A stretch of DNA of 64,000 nucleotides from Teredinibacter turnerae T7901 (GCF_000023025.1 NC_012997.1:4337125-4401124); one strand, 5' to 3'; numbered from the stretch's first letter, positions 17,149 through 25,916 are shown. Made by a program: numbers and translations. Notes: generated by a model from the letters alone, not told the origin.

Positions 17149-19008
17149 ATGAAAACCATAAAAGAATTAACACCGCTATCGATCGGCTTGGGCGTGATCA
17201 TCGGCGTGGTGATGACTGCTGCTAACGTATACCTCGGGCTATATGCCGGTATGACTGTGTCTGCCTCTATCCCCGCAGCCGTAATTGCCATGGGCGTGCT
17301 GGTCGGTGTACTTCGCACCCGCAATATCTTCGAAGCCAACATCGTGCAAACCATGGCCAGTGCCGGTGAATCACTCGCCGCTGGTGTTATTTTTACTCTT
17401 CCCGCACTGGTACTCATCGGCGCATGGCAAGGCTTCGATTTCTGGGCAACCACGACTATCGCTGTCGCCGGTGGACTGCTCGGCGTGGTGTTTATGATTC
17501 CCCTGCGCCGCGCACTTATTGTCGAACACAAAGAACTGACGTATCCAGAAGGCGTAGCCTGTGCCACCGTACTTAACAGTGCTGGCGGCGAAGGCACCAA
17601 AGGCTTGTCGATAATTCTTAAAGGCTTAGGGCTGGGTGCGCTGTTCAAATTTTGCAGTGCTGGTCTGAAGGTGTTAACCGGCAGTGTGGAAGCCGCCTTC
17701 AAAGTTGGCAGCAGCACCATTTTTATGGGCCTGGATGCATCGCCCGCGCTGCTGGCTATCGGCTATATCGTGCGTCTCGAAGTGGCGGCACTGGTATTTA
17801 TCGGTGGCACTATTGGTTGGTTTATTGGTATTCCGCTGTTAAGCACCCCCGCGGGCATGGAAGATGCGAGCGCACTGGATATTGCCTGGACACTCTGGTC
17901 GACACAAATTCGTTTCGTCGGTGTTGGGGCAATGATTGTTGGCGGTGTATGGTCAATTATCAGCGTTAGACGAGGCATTGTCGCGGGAGTGAAAGGGCTA
18001 GGCGCTCTGGTAACAACAACCGACGGCAACGATGAAATATCACGTAAGGAGCGCGATATTCCGCTGTGGAGCATGGGCGTGATACTGCTACTCGCCCTGC
18101 TCACAATGGGCGCGATTTACCGGCAATTTGTCGGTTCTACCGGCCTCGGTATCGCAACCGCTATTATCATGTTTATCGCATCCTTCCTGTTCGTCGCTGT
18201 ATCCAGCTATGTGGTGGGTTTGGTCGGCACCTCCAACAACCCGGTTTCCGGTATGACGATCTCCGCGCTGCTTACTACCGCGGTGTTTTTTCTGGTGATC
18301 GGCATGGAAGGCAATAACGCAATTCTTGCAACTCTGGGTGTGGCCGCCGTCGTGTGTTGCGCGGCCTGTACCGCTGGCGATTGCTCTCAGGATTTAAAAA
18401 CCGGCCATTTGATAGGTGCTACACCGCGCAGCCAGCAGATTGCGCAAATCATCGGCGTCGCTATTCCGGCGTTGGTCATAGCACCGGTATTGACCCTGCT
18501 GCACACCGCTTACGGCATCGGCGATGGCCTCAAAGCACCGCAGGCAACCCTGTTCGCATCCATCACCAAAGCGCTCTTCGGTCAGGGCGAGCTACCCTAC
18601 CATATGGTGGCTATGGGCGCGGTGTTAGGCGTGATAATTCTGTTCGCCGATGGTTACCTGAAGAAAAAAGGCACCCGCTTTCGCCTGCACCTTATGCCCC
18701 TGGCGGTGGGTATCTACTTGCCGGTGACCCTGGCGGTGCCGATGTTTATCGGCGGATTAATGCGTTACGCGCTGGATAAAAAACACGCCGGACGCGCAGA
18801 GTCTGAAGACGCTGGTGTACTGGTCAGCTCGGGACTCATCGCCGGTGAAGCGATCATGGGTGTGATCGTGGCGATCTTCCTGTACCTCAATATCGGCATC
18901 GGCATCGAAGGCATCAGCAAACTGATCGTCGAAATGCTCAGCCTCGCCGCCTTCGCAGGTGTGTGTTTGTACCTGTGGAAAACAGCCGACAAATCAATTA
19001 ACGGCTAG
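17149..19008 (+). CDS. OPT-family oligopeptide transporter
   Basis: 619-residue inner-membrane protein with about 15 hydrophobic segments from residue 10 to the C-terminus. Sequence features such as GLYAGMTVSASIPAAVIAMG, GTSNNPVSGMTIS and ACTAGDCSQDLKTGHLIGAT are typical of bacterial OPT transporters, which use the proton gradient to import peptides or metal-ligand complexes. The length is normal. The AGGG upstream of the ATG is a fair ribosome site. It appears monocistronic: a clear terminator follows it and the next gene is convergent. Confidence 0.92.
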   Translation: MKTIKELTPLSIGLGVIIGVVMTAANVYLGLYAGMTVSASIPAAVIAMGVLVGVLRTRNIFEANIVQTMASAGESLAAGVIFTLPALVLIGAWQGFDFWATTTIAVAGGLLGVVFMIPLRRALIVEHKELTYPEGVACATVLNSAGGEGTKGLSIILKGLGLGALFKFCSAGLKVLTGSVEAAFKVGSSTIFMGLDASPALLAIGYIVRLEVAALVFIGGTIGWFIGIPLLSTPAGMEDASALDIAWTLWSTQIRFVGVGAMIVGGVWSIISVRRGIVAGVKGLGALVTTTDGNDEISRKERDIPLWSMGVILLLALLTMGAIYRQFVGSTGLGIATAIIMFIASFLFVAVSSYVVGLVGTSNNPVSGMTISALLTTAVFFLVIGMEGNNAILATLGVAAVVCCAACTAGDCSQDLKTGHLIGATPRSQQIAQIIGVAIPALVIAPVLTLLHTAYGIGDGLKAPQATLFASITKALFGQGELPYHMVAMGAVLGVIILFADGYLKKKGTRFRLHLMPLAVGIYLPVTLAVPMFIGGLMRYALDKKHAGRAESEDAGVLVSSGLIAGEAIMGVIVAIFLYLNIGIGIEGISKLIVEMLSLAAFAGVCLYLWKTADKSING

Positions 19009-19024
19009 TACATCCCAGCGATCG

Positions 19025-19055
19025 AGAACCGGGCGTTAGGCCCGGTTCTTTTTCA
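19025..19055 (+). terminator. Rho-independent terminator after OPT gene
   Basis: The arms AGAACCGGGC (19025-19034) and GCCCGGTTCT (19040-19049) enclose a 5-base loop and are followed by TTTTTC. It ends the OPT transporter transcript just before the convergent NADAR gene. Confidence 0.85.
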
Positions 19056-19066
19056 ACTTTCATTGC

Positions 19067-19570
19067 TTATCTGGCGTCCTGTACGCCCGCCTGTCTTTCC
19101 GGCTCACCTTCTGTTTCACGTAATTTGCGACGAATATCCATCCATACCTTGCCCAGCATGTTATCGCCCCGTTGGTCGCGACCAATACCCCAGTAGTGGT
19201 CGTAGAGGGAGGTCTCCAGAATCGTCTCGTCGCCGGTAGAGAGAAGAGCGTCTCTCACTGCCGGATACATTTGTACTTTGGTGTAGAGCGCGCGAGTCAT
19301 CATAACCCTGCGTAGATTCTTCCAGCCGCGAACCTTGCGCTTGTACCAAACGCAGCCCAATTTGTACGCTTGCGCCGGGGTTGGCGCCGCTTTAATTTTC
19401 TCCCGCCAGCTATCACTTCCGGCGAGCTGCGCCTGAAAATAATGTTCCGCGCTGGGCCAGACTTCGGCTTCCAGTTCAAGCGGGTGAGCGGATACGGTGG
19501 AGAACAGGCTCTCCGGGTCAAAACGCGAAAAGCGAACAGCGTTTTCTTTCGTTAAATCGTGTGCGAACAT
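19067..19570 (-). CDS. NADAR (YbiA-like) N-glycosidase family protein
   Basis: 167-residue cytoplasmic protein of the NADAR/DUF1768 family. Signature pieces are the central WPSAEHYFQAQ with the family's conserved Glu, YKLGCVWYKRKVRGW, and the C-terminal YWGIGRDQRGDNMLGKVWMD. E. coli YbiA in this family hydrolyses N-glycosidic bonds of damaged riboflavin intermediates; other members act on ADP-ribose. The N-terminus (RFSRFDPESLFS) is slightly divergent from YbiA. It is convergent with the OPT gene and divergent from ychJ, so probably monocistronic. Confidence 0.85.
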   Translation of the reverse strand: MFAHDLTKENAVRFSRFDPESLFSTVSAHPLELEAEVWPSAEHYFQAQLAGSDSWREKIKAAPTPAQAYKLGCVWYKRKVRGWKNLRRVMMTRALYTKVQMYPAVRDALLSTGDETILETSLYDHYWGIGRDQRGDNMLGKVWMDIRRKLRETEGEPERQAGVQDAR

Positions 19571-19648
19571 GAAGGCTACTCAAACCAAAAACAGTGGCCA
19601 GTGTAAACCGGTTGGTGAACCGGCGCCAAACCACTGTGTTATTGCTAT

Positions 19649-19684
19649 ACCAATTACACCAATTACACCAACTACACCAATTGT
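19649..19684. repeat. Four 9-bp tandem repeats upstream of ychJ
   Basis: Four copies of ACCAATTAC (the third is ACCAACTAC, the last ends TTG) run head to tail between the divergent NADAR and ychJ starts. They would lie in the ychJ leader or promoter region. Tandem 9-mers can change copy number by slippage. Confidence 0.8.
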
Positions 19685-19704
19685 TTTTCCCACGAGCGAA
19701 TTCC

Positions 19705-20193
19705 ATGCACGACAACCCGCCCTGCCTCTGTGGCAGCCAGCTTTCCTACCGCGACTGCTGCGGCCGTTTCCACGACCAAACTCTCTTTCCCGAAACCCCC
19801 GAGCAACTGATGCGTTCCCGCTACGTGGCGTTCTGCATGAACTTAGTCGACTACCTGATCGACACCCGCCATCCCGCATTTCGCGAACCGGAGGCGAGAC
19901 AAAAAATTGAGAATGCGAAAGAAGACCACCGCTGGCTGGCGCTCTCCATCCTCGATGCCCCCGCGCCTGCTGGCGATATCGGCAGCGTTGAATTTGTCGC
20001 CTATGTGCAGGCGCACAGCCGCCCTCACGTCGAGCAATTGCACGAGAAATCGGAATTCGTGCGCGAGGGTGACCGCTGGTATTACACCCACGGCGAGTTT
20101 TTGCCCGACATTAAACTCGGGCGCAACGACCCCTGCTGGTGTGGCAGCGGTAAAAAATATAAAAAATGTCACCAAGGAATGGCGATTGTGTAA
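19705..20193 (+). CDS. ychJ: YchJ/UPF0225 family SEC-C protein
   Basis: 162 residues from the ATG at 19705 ([11 protein letters not shown]). The open frame reaches 19594 through a GTG, but the extra part would translate the 9-bp repeat (LHQLHQLHQ) and is not family-like. An N-terminal SEC-C-like zinc motif ([14 protein letters not shown]) and a C-terminal one ([15 protein letters not shown]) flank a SnoaL/NTF2-like middle with the family's LMRSRYVAF. Zinc binding is well supported; the cellular role is not established. An ECF sigma gene begins 10 bases downstream. Confidence 0.88.
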   Translation: MHDNPPCLCGSQLSYRDCCGRFHDQTLFPETPEQLMRSRYVAFCMNLVDYLIDTRHPAFREPEARQKIENAKEDHRWLALSILDAPAPAGDIGSVEFVAYVQAHSRPHVEQLHEKSEFVREGDRWYYTHGEFLPDIKLGRNDPCWCGSGKKYKKCHQGMAIV

Positions 20194-20203
20194 CGTCTAA
20201 GCA

Positions 20204-20752
20204 TTGATGAAACGGGAAAACTCTCAGGAAGACGCGCGTATTCGGGCCGCCCAGGCGGGCGATGCTGCGGCTTTTGAGTATCTGTTGCAAACACACTACG
20301 GCAGACTCTACCGCTTCGCCTGTACCTGGAGTGGCAACCCGACAGATGCCGAAGACATAACCCAGCAGGCCTGCATAAAGCTGGCGCACAGCCTTGACCA
20401 ATTTCGCTTCGATTGCGCATTTACCACCTGGCTGTACCGAATCGTGGTGAGCTGCGCAATCGACTGGCAAAGGCGCGAACAGCGGCACCAACACCAGGAC
20501 ACCAGCGACCTGCCGGAACCCGTGCACCGAGAATCACCGGAATCCGGCATATTTCTACAGCAGCTTTTGCAGCGTATTGAAGGTTGGGGCGAAGGCTTCA
20601 AAGCCACCTTGCTGTTGGTCTTCAGCGAAGGTATGACCCACAGCGAGGCGGCCGACGTGCTGCACGTTAAAGAGAGCACCATTTCCTGGCGGATTCATCA
20701 AATCCGCCAAAAACTCAGCCTTCTGGCCCATCAGGAGGAGGCAAAGTCATGA
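20204..20752 (+). CDS. ECF-type RNA polymerase sigma factor
   Basis: 182-residue sigma-70 family factor with region 2 (AAFEYLLQTHYGRLYRFA, DAEDITQQACIKLAHSLDQF, TTWLYRIVVSC) and region 4 (MTHSEAADVLHVKESTISW followed by RIHQIRQKL). No regions 1 or 3 are seen, so ECF class. Its stop overlaps the start of the membrane VWA protein by 4 bases (ATGA), and that partner has the short N-terminal cytoplasmic part plus single membrane span expected of an anti-sigma factor. A regulator/anti-regulator pair is therefore inferred. Confidence 0.9.
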   Translation: MMKRENSQEDARIRAAQAGDAAAFEYLLQTHYGRLYRFACTWSGNPTDAEDITQQACIKLAHSLDQFRFDCAFTTWLYRIVVSCAIDWQRREQRHQHQDTSDLPEPVHRESPESGIFLQQLLQRIEGWGEGFKATLLLVFSEGMTHSEAADVLHVKESTISWRIHQIRQKLSLLAHQEEAKS

Positions 20753-22818
20753 ACGAAGACGAATTAAAACAGCGCCTCGCCGCGCAAGCCAACACCCCCA
20801 TCGACCCCACGGCCAAACGCGCCACCATTGCCGCTGCGCTGAACGAATTTAAGCGCGTACACGCAGCAGACCCGGCCAGCAGGGAAAAAAATCAGAAAAA
20901 AAGCCAAGGAATTTTCCACTGGCTGCGTCTCACCTCCCGTTCTCACCACGATGACAGGAGCAGAGACATGAAATTCGCACAACAAAAATGGCTGCTGGGC
21001 AGTGTTGCAACTGGCTGCGTCGCAGTATTCGCTGTGATGCTTTCGCTGCACAACCCGGACCTTACAGCCCCGCCGCCGGTGGACAAGCCGCCAGCGCGAA
21101 CACCGGCGGCAGCTGGCAGCAATCATGTCAGCGGCAAAGAGGTGGTTGAGGAAGTAAAAGTCACAGGGATGCGTGAAAGTCTGCAGCCAGAACCAGAAAC
21201 GCAACGCCACGCGCTTCAGGAGTACGATGCCATTAGCGCAAAGGATATAGGCGCCCTCCCCAGCCACGAGGCCGCCCGCAATTTGCAACGGTTTGCCAGC
21301 CCCGCAGCCAGCAGCGAGGCGAAGCGGGAAGTTCTGATGAAACGTGAAGCCAGCAGTTTTATGCCACGTAAGCCGGACCTTGAGCCGCCGCACCAGTTGG
21401 AGACCGCGGACCGCGATCATTTTGACACAGTGGCAACCAACCCAATAAAAGTCACCCGCGAAGAGCCCGTGTCGACCTTTTCTATCGACGTGGATACCGC
21501 CTCGTACAGCTTCGTGCGACGTCAGCTTAACCGCGGTCAGCTGCCGCAGAAAGCGGCCGTCCGACTGGAAGAGATGGTCAATTACTTTCCGTATGACTAC
21601 CCGTTGCCGAGCGCGGCAACTGCCCCCTTTAAACCCACAATCACGGTAATACCCGCCCCCTGGAACCAAGCAAAGCGGCTGGTCCACATCGGCATTAAAG
21701 CGCTGCCGCTGGCGCATCCACCAAAGGCGAACCTGGTATTTCTGCTGGATGTATCCGGCTCGATGGGCAGCCCGGACAAACTTCCGCTGGTCAAACAATC
21801 CATGGAATTACTGTTGAGCGGACTACAACCTACCGACACTGTGAGCATTGTGGTGTATGCCGGTGCCGCGGGCACGGTATTGGAGCCGACGCCAGTTGCC
21901 GAACAACAAAAAATTCTCGCAGCGCTCGACCGCCTCAATGCTGGCGGCTCGACCGCAGGCGCGCAAGGTATTGAGCTCGCATATCAACTGGCGGAAGCGA
22001 ATTACCAGAGGGACGCGGTTAACCGCATTATTCTCGCCACCGACGGCGACTTTAACGTCGGCATCGCCGACCCAGAACAACTCAAAGGCTATGTGGAACG
22101 CAAACGCGCCAACGGCATAGAATTGTCTATTCTGGGCTTTGGTAGCGGCAATTATAACGATGCACTCATGCAGCAACTGGCGCAAAACGGCAATGGCGTC
22201 GCCGCCTATATCGATACCTTGAGCGAGGCCCAGAAGGTGCTGGTAGAGCAGGCCTCAGGCACCCTGTTTACGGTCGCGAAGGACGTAAAAATCCAGGTGG
22301 AGTTCAACCCCGCTACGGTCGCAGAGTATCGCCTGCTCGGCTACGAAACCCGTGCACTCAAGCGGGAGGACTTTAACAACGATGCCGTGGATGCAGGCGA
22401 AATCGGTGCTGGGCACACGGTTACTGCCATCTACGAGATCACCCCGGCAGGTTCCAAGGCAGCTCTCATTGACAGCCAAAGGTACGCCGCAGCCAAAATA
22501 GCCACCGACACTGACAAGGCCAGCGAATACGGCTTCCTGAAAATCCGTTACAAGCAACCGGGCGGCAGCGAATCGCAATTGATCAGCGCACCCATTCCGG
22601 TTGCCATGGATACAACGCAAACGCAGCTGCGCGAGGCGCAATTTGGCGCGGCGGTTGCCGGATTTGCGCAATGGCTGAAAGACCCGCGCTACCTGGGCAA
22701 TTGGTCGCTGGATGACGCACTTAAACTGGCGCAAGCAAACAAAGGTGACGACCCCTACGGTTATCGCACCGAGTTTGTCCAGTTAGTCCGCAAGGCCAAG
22801 ATCGCAAAACCCATGTAA
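20749..22818 (+). CDS. Membrane VWA-domain protein (YfbK-like), probable anti-sigma partner
   Basis: 689 residues. Layout: about 75 charged N-terminal residues; one membrane span (about 81-100, WLLGSVATGCVAVFAVMLSL); a Pro-rich linker; a TonB-plug-like segment (131-182); a YfbK-type N-terminal domain (TFSIDVDTASYSFVRRQL, MVNYFPYDYPLP); a von Willebrand A domain with metal-ion site DVSGSMG starting at D334; and a C-terminal DUF3520-like region. The cytoplasmic head followed by a single span suits an anti-sigma factor for the upstream ECF gene, with which it overlaps by 4 bases. A strong AGGAGG site precedes the ATG. The plug-like segment is unusual (see findings). Confidence 0.88.
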   Translation: MNEDELKQRLAAQANTPIDPTAKRATIAAALNEFKRVHAADPASREKNQKKSQGIFHWLRLTSRSHHDDRSRDMKFAQQKWLLGSVATGCVAVFAVMLSLHNPDLTAPPPVDKPPARTPAAAGSNHVSGKEVVEEVKVTGMRESLQPEPETQRHALQEYDAISAKDIGALPSHEAARNLQRFASPAASSEAKREVLMKREASSFMPRKPDLEPPHQLETADRDHFDTVATNPIKVTREEPVSTFSIDVDTASYSFVRRQLNRGQLPQKAAVRLEEMVNYFPYDYPLPSAATAPFKPTITVIPAPWNQAKRLVHIGIKALPLAHPPKANLVFLLDVSGSMGSPDKLPLVKQSMELLLSGLQPTDTVSIVVYAGAAGTVLEPTPVAEQQKILAALDRLNAGGSTAGAQGIELAYQLAEANYQRDAVNRIILATDGDFNVGIADPEQLKGYVERKRANGIELSILGFGSGNYNDALMQQLAQNGNGVAAYIDTLSEAQKVLVEQASGTLFTVAKDVKIQVEFNPATVAEYRLLGYETRALKREDFNNDAVDAGEIGAGHTVTAIYEITPAGSKAALIDSQRYAAAKIATDTDKASEYGFLKIRYKQPGGSESQLISAPIPVAMDTTQTQLREAQFGAAVAGFAQWLKDPRYLGNWSLDDALKLAQANKGDDPYGYRTEFVQLVRKAKIAKPM

Positions 22819-22843
22819 GCGGCAGGCCGCATTGCCGTTCGCA

Positions 22844-22883
22844 TCGCAACGGTGGTTGATTGTTTTACATACCACCGTTGCGA
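22844..22883. repeat. 13-bp perfect inverted repeat
   Basis: TCGCAACGGTGGT (22844-22856) pairs with ACCACCGTTGCGA (22871-22883) across a 14-base spacer, 26 bases past the VWA gene. It may act as the mRNA 3' end although no T tract follows. The remaining 200 bases up to the DnaT-domain gene hold only C-rich CCTAA-type short repeats (about 22914-22950). Confidence 0.6.
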
Positions 22884-23090
22884 AAGACACTCGCAATTAA
22901 ACCGCGCTCGGTTCCTAACGGCCAACCCCTAACGCCCAGCCCCTAAGCCCTGATCACAACTAGCCGCTCAAAACGACAAAGCCACGCTCAACTACACTGG
23001 AACCAGCGCCATCAAAAGCGGACAAATTAACGAAGAACCGCTGAACATGTTGGCGGCAAATGATAGAGTAGCCTCCCATTGAGAGTTACC

Positions 23091-24425
23091 ATGAAATCAT
23101 CGCTAATCCCCGAAAAACCCATTCTCGTTTATCCCGGCCTCGCGGCCACGCTCGGCCTCGAAGAGTCAGTGTTACTGTCAGTACTCACCGACCTGGCAAG
23201 CCAGGCCCAGACCGCGCAAAGCAACGGTTTTGAATGGGCGACTATCAACGCAGACCGCCTACGCGCTGCAGTGCCCTTCTGGCAGGATCAGGATCTGGTG
23301 CGCGTGTGCAATAGCCTGCACGGCAAAGGCGTGCTACTGGTCGGTTCTGCGCGCTTTGGCGAACACGGCGAATTCCGCTTTGCGTTTAACGAACGACTGG
23401 CCAGCCAACATCACACAGGTCACTCCCCAACGCGCAGCCAGCCCCAGGTACAACCGCGACCACAGCCGGGCCTGCAACATATTGGCCCCCAGTGGCAGCC
23501 GGATCACCACACCCTGGCGCAGCTCGCGCAGCACAACATTCCGGAAAATTTCGCCCGCCAGCAGGTGCCGGAGTTTATTACCTATTGGCGCGAACGGGGC
23601 GAAGCCCAGCGTTCCTGGGGGGCGAAATTTCTCCAGCATGTGATTCGCCAGTGGCGCCAGTACGAGGCCCAGCTTCACCGCCAGCAGAAGGCCAATGAAA
23701 TGCTCGCCAGCTGGCGCCCCAGTGATGAAACAATCGAAACGCTGGAAACCAACTTAGGTATCAAACGCGAGTTTCTTGAAGGCATAATCGCCGAGTTTGT
23801 GGTTTTCTGGCGCGAGCGCGGAGAGGCCGCAGAAAACTGGGACAGCAAGTTTATCGCCCACGCCACCCGCGAGTGGCGCCGCTTCTGTGAACGCCAAAAC
23901 CAACAGGATCAGGGCTCACTGATGCACGACAACTGGCGCCCCAGCCCGGACGCTATGGAAATGCTCACGGTACATTCTGGCGTGCGCAGTGAATTCTGCG
24001 AGGATGCGATACCCGAATTTGTGTTCTACTGGAAAGATGTGGGCGACGCCCATAAAAACTGGAATGCGAAGTTTGTCCAGCACGTAAGGCTGCAGTGGAA
24101 GAAGTTTCAGTCAGCGCTGGAGCACAGTACGGACCCCAAACCGATTCCCGTGGACTGGCAACCCTCCGAAGACGTGTACGATGTGCTGCGCCTGGCGAAC
24201 ATCGACTTGCGTTTTGCCCATGGGTTGATACCGGAATTTGTAATCTACTGGCGCGACAGCAATCAGCTGCACACCAGCTGGAACACCCGCTTTCTGCAGC
24301 ACGCAAAGCGGGAATGGGCGCGCCAACACGGCCAGGCCAGCGCGACCAACGGCACACCTCAACAACGATCAACGCGAGATATCAGCCTTGAAGAAGAACT
24401 CTCCGACCGCAGCTGGGCCTACTGA
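23091..24425 (+). CDS. Protein with four tandem DnaT DNA-binding domains
   Basis: About 444 residues from the ATG at 23091; GAGAG lies 5 bases upstream, and a TTG 12 bases earlier is less likely. Residues 1-104 form a winged-helix-like N-terminal domain (ILVYPGLAATLGLEESVLLS). After a Gln/Pro linker come four copies of the DnaT C-terminal ssDNA-binding domain at about 135-192, 208-265, 282-339 and 356-412. Each has the pattern W-x-P ... PEF-x-x-YW ... W-x-x-KF-x-x-H ... W. E. coli DnaT, a primosome protein, has one. The next gene encodes a lambda P-like protein and overlaps by 38 bases, so the two probably act together in loading the replicative helicase. Confidence 0.85.
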   Translation: MKSSLIPEKPILVYPGLAATLGLEESVLLSVLTDLASQAQTAQSNGFEWATINADRLRAAVPFWQDQDLVRVCNSLHGKGVLLVGSARFGEHGEFRFAFNERLASQHHTGHSPTRSQPQVQPRPQPGLQHIGPQWQPDHHTLAQLAQHNIPENFARQQVPEFITYWRERGEAQRSWGAKFLQHVIRQWRQYEAQLHRQQKANEMLASWRPSDETIETLETNLGIKREFLEGIIAEFVVFWRERGEAAENWDSKFIAHATREWRRFCERQNQQDQGSLMHDNWRPSPDAMEMLTVHSGVRSEFCEDAIPEFVFYWKDVGDAHKNWNAKFVQHVRLQWKKFQSALEHSTDPKPIPVDWQPSEDVYDVLRLANIDLRFAHGLIPEFVIYWRDSNQLHTSWNTRFLQHAKREWARQHGQASATNGTPQQRSTRDISLEEELSDRSWAY

Positions 24426-24996
24426 GCAAGCCACGACGGAACAGCGCATTGATGCCATCAACCAGATATTTGCGCTGTTTCGGCGCAATTATCACAACCA
24501 GTTTTTCAAAGCCTTCAGCAACGAAACCGATGTAAACGCAGCGAAACGATTGTGGATGGAATCCCTGCGCCGCTTCGATACCCAGACACTGCTGCGCGCG
24601 GCGCGCACGGTTATCGAAAACAACGAATTTCTGCCCACCCTGGCAACCATGGTGAAAGCCTGCGAGCTCGCCAGTCAGCAAGGCCTGCCAGACGCTCACA
24701 GCGCATACCTCGAAGCCTGCAATGCGCCCTCCCCCAAGGCGGCACATCACTGGAGCCACCCGGCCATCTACCACGCGGGCAAAGCCAGCGATTGGTACTT
24801 TTTACAGACCAACGCAGAATCTGTAGCGTTTCCCGTTTTTCGCCAACACTACGCTGCCGTTTGTGAGCAGGTGCGGCTAGGGCAGGATCTGGCGCTGCCG
24901 CAAGCACCCGCACTCCCGGAAAAATCTGCGACGCCGGTAGACAAAGCCACAGCCCGCACCAAAATGCAGGATCTGCGCAAGTCGCTTGAGCTTTAG
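24388..24996 (+). CDS. Lambda replication protein P-like (helicase loader)
   Basis: 202 residues from a TTG start (GAGAT about 8 bases upstream; no in-frame ATG exists near the N-terminus). The segment FFKAFSNETDVNAAKRLWME, FDTQTLLRAARTVIENNEFL and LATMVKACE matches the phage lambda P family, whose founding member recruits DnaB helicase to the origin. A chromosomal copy overlapping a DnaT-domain gene, with no other phage gene nearby, fits a domesticated helicase-loading module known from some gammaproteobacteria. The start codon is the least certain point. Confidence 0.8.
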   Translation: MKKNSPTAAGPTEQATTEQRIDAINQIFALFRRNYHNQFFKAFSNETDVNAAKRLWMESLRRFDTQTLLRAARTVIENNEFLPTLATMVKACELASQQGLPDAHSAYLEACNAPSPKAAHHWSHPAIYHAGKASDWYFLQTNAESVAFPVFRQHYAAVCEQVRLGQDLALPQAPALPEKSATPVDKATARTKMQDLRKSLEL

Positions 24997-25083
24997 CGCT
25001 CTGCGCAGAACCCATCACCGGGGATTAATGCGCCTGGAAATCTGGCGACGCGCCCCCATCGTACTTATCAGTGAAAGTGATGA

Positions 25084-25106
25084 AAATCACGCTAACTGCG
25101 TGATTT
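25084..25106. repeat. 9-bp inverted repeat upstream of the Bax-like gene
   Basis: AAATCACGC (25084-25092) and GCGTGATTT (25098-25106) flank a 5-base loop. They are centred about 40 bases before the glucosaminidase ATG. No T tract follows, so an operator or mRNA leader hairpin is as likely as a terminator. Confidence 0.5.
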
Positions 25107-25133
25107 GGACAACAACAAAAAACAGGACGCCCC

Positions 25134-25916
25134 ATGCTGAAAAAACTGATTGCCTGGTTGATCGTAGCTTATCTTGCCGCCATTCTCGTCGCCCTTTACG
25201 CCATTAAACGCCCCAGCCCGACAGAGACCAAAACAGCGCCCTCTGAAACCCAGGTTTTGCTCAAGAAACCGGATTTTTCCGCAATCAAGGATATTCCCAC
25301 CCGCAAAAAAGCCTTCTTCAGCTATTTGCGCCCGATGATAAACATTCAGAACAAAAAGCTGGAAAGTGACCGCGCCGCACTGCTGGCGCTCACCGAGAAT
25401 GACTCGCTGAACCGTAAGCAGCGTGTAAAACTGGCTGCCCTCGCGCGCAAATACCACGTCCTGGAGCCAGACGAGCCGCTCGCGGAAGATGCCAGCACAG
25501 TGGAATCTGAACTGCTCCTCCGTGTCGACACCATTCCACCGGCTTTAGTGCTGGCACAAGCCGCCAATGAGTCCTCCTGGGGACGGTCACGGTTTGCGCG
25601 CGAAGGCAACAACTACTTCGGCCAGTGGTGCTTTACAGCAGGCTGTGGCATTGTCCCCGCAAAACGGCCCGAGGGGGATATCCACGAGGTGCGTAAGTTC
25701 GAGTCCGCACAGGAATCTGTCGCTGCTTACTTCAACAACATAAACTCACATCCTGCCTACAGCGATTTGCGTGATCTGCGCGCGCAAATGCGCGCCCAGA
25801 ACGAAACTATCACGGGCAGTGCGCTAGCCGCCGGGCTGCAAAGTTACTCGGAACGTGGCGCGGAGTATGTTGGGGAACTGCGTACCATGATGCGGGTAAA
25901 TAAGCTGGAACCGTAA
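25134..25916 (+). CDS. Bax-like glucosaminidase-domain protein
   Basis: 260 residues. One N-terminal membrane anchor (about 5-24, LIAWLIVAYLAAILVALYAI), then a Bax/glucosaminidase domain with DTIPPALVLAQAANESSWG, containing the family Glu in ESSWG, and RFAREGNNYFGQWCF, QESVAAYFNNINSHPAY. Such enzymes cleave N-acetylglucosamine bonds in peptidoglycan; here it would act in the periplasm from the inner membrane. AGGACG precedes the ATG. It is transcribed alone after the helicase-loader pair; a palindrome lies just upstream. Confidence 0.9.
   Translation: MLKKLIAWLIVAYLAAILVALYAIKRPSPTETKTAPSETQVLLKKPDFSAIKDIPTRKKAFFSYLRPMINIQNKKLESDRAALLALTENDSLNRKQRVKLAALARKYHVLEPDEPLAEDASTVESELLLRVDTIPPALVLAQAANESSWGRSRFAREGNNYFGQWCFTAGCGIVPAKRPEGDIHEVRKFESAQESVAAYFNNINSHPAYSDLRDLRAQMRAQNETITGSALAAGLQSYSERGAEYVGELRTMMRVNKLEP

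Noticed and set aside
19594-19704. N-terminal extension of YchJ through the 9-bp repeat
   Set aside because: It would start at GTG with no ribosome site and translate the repeat; family members start at the zinc motif, as from 19705.
20764-21798. 344-residue minus-strand open frame opposite the VWA gene
   Set aside because: Cys/Arg-rich shadow of a GC-rich gene. The plus strand has the VWA metal site and YfbK motifs.
23091-24996. Prophage remnant suggested by the lambda P-like gene
   Set aside because: No integrase, structural gene, attachment repeat or composition change surrounds it, and it overlaps a DnaT-domain gene; a domesticated host module fits better.
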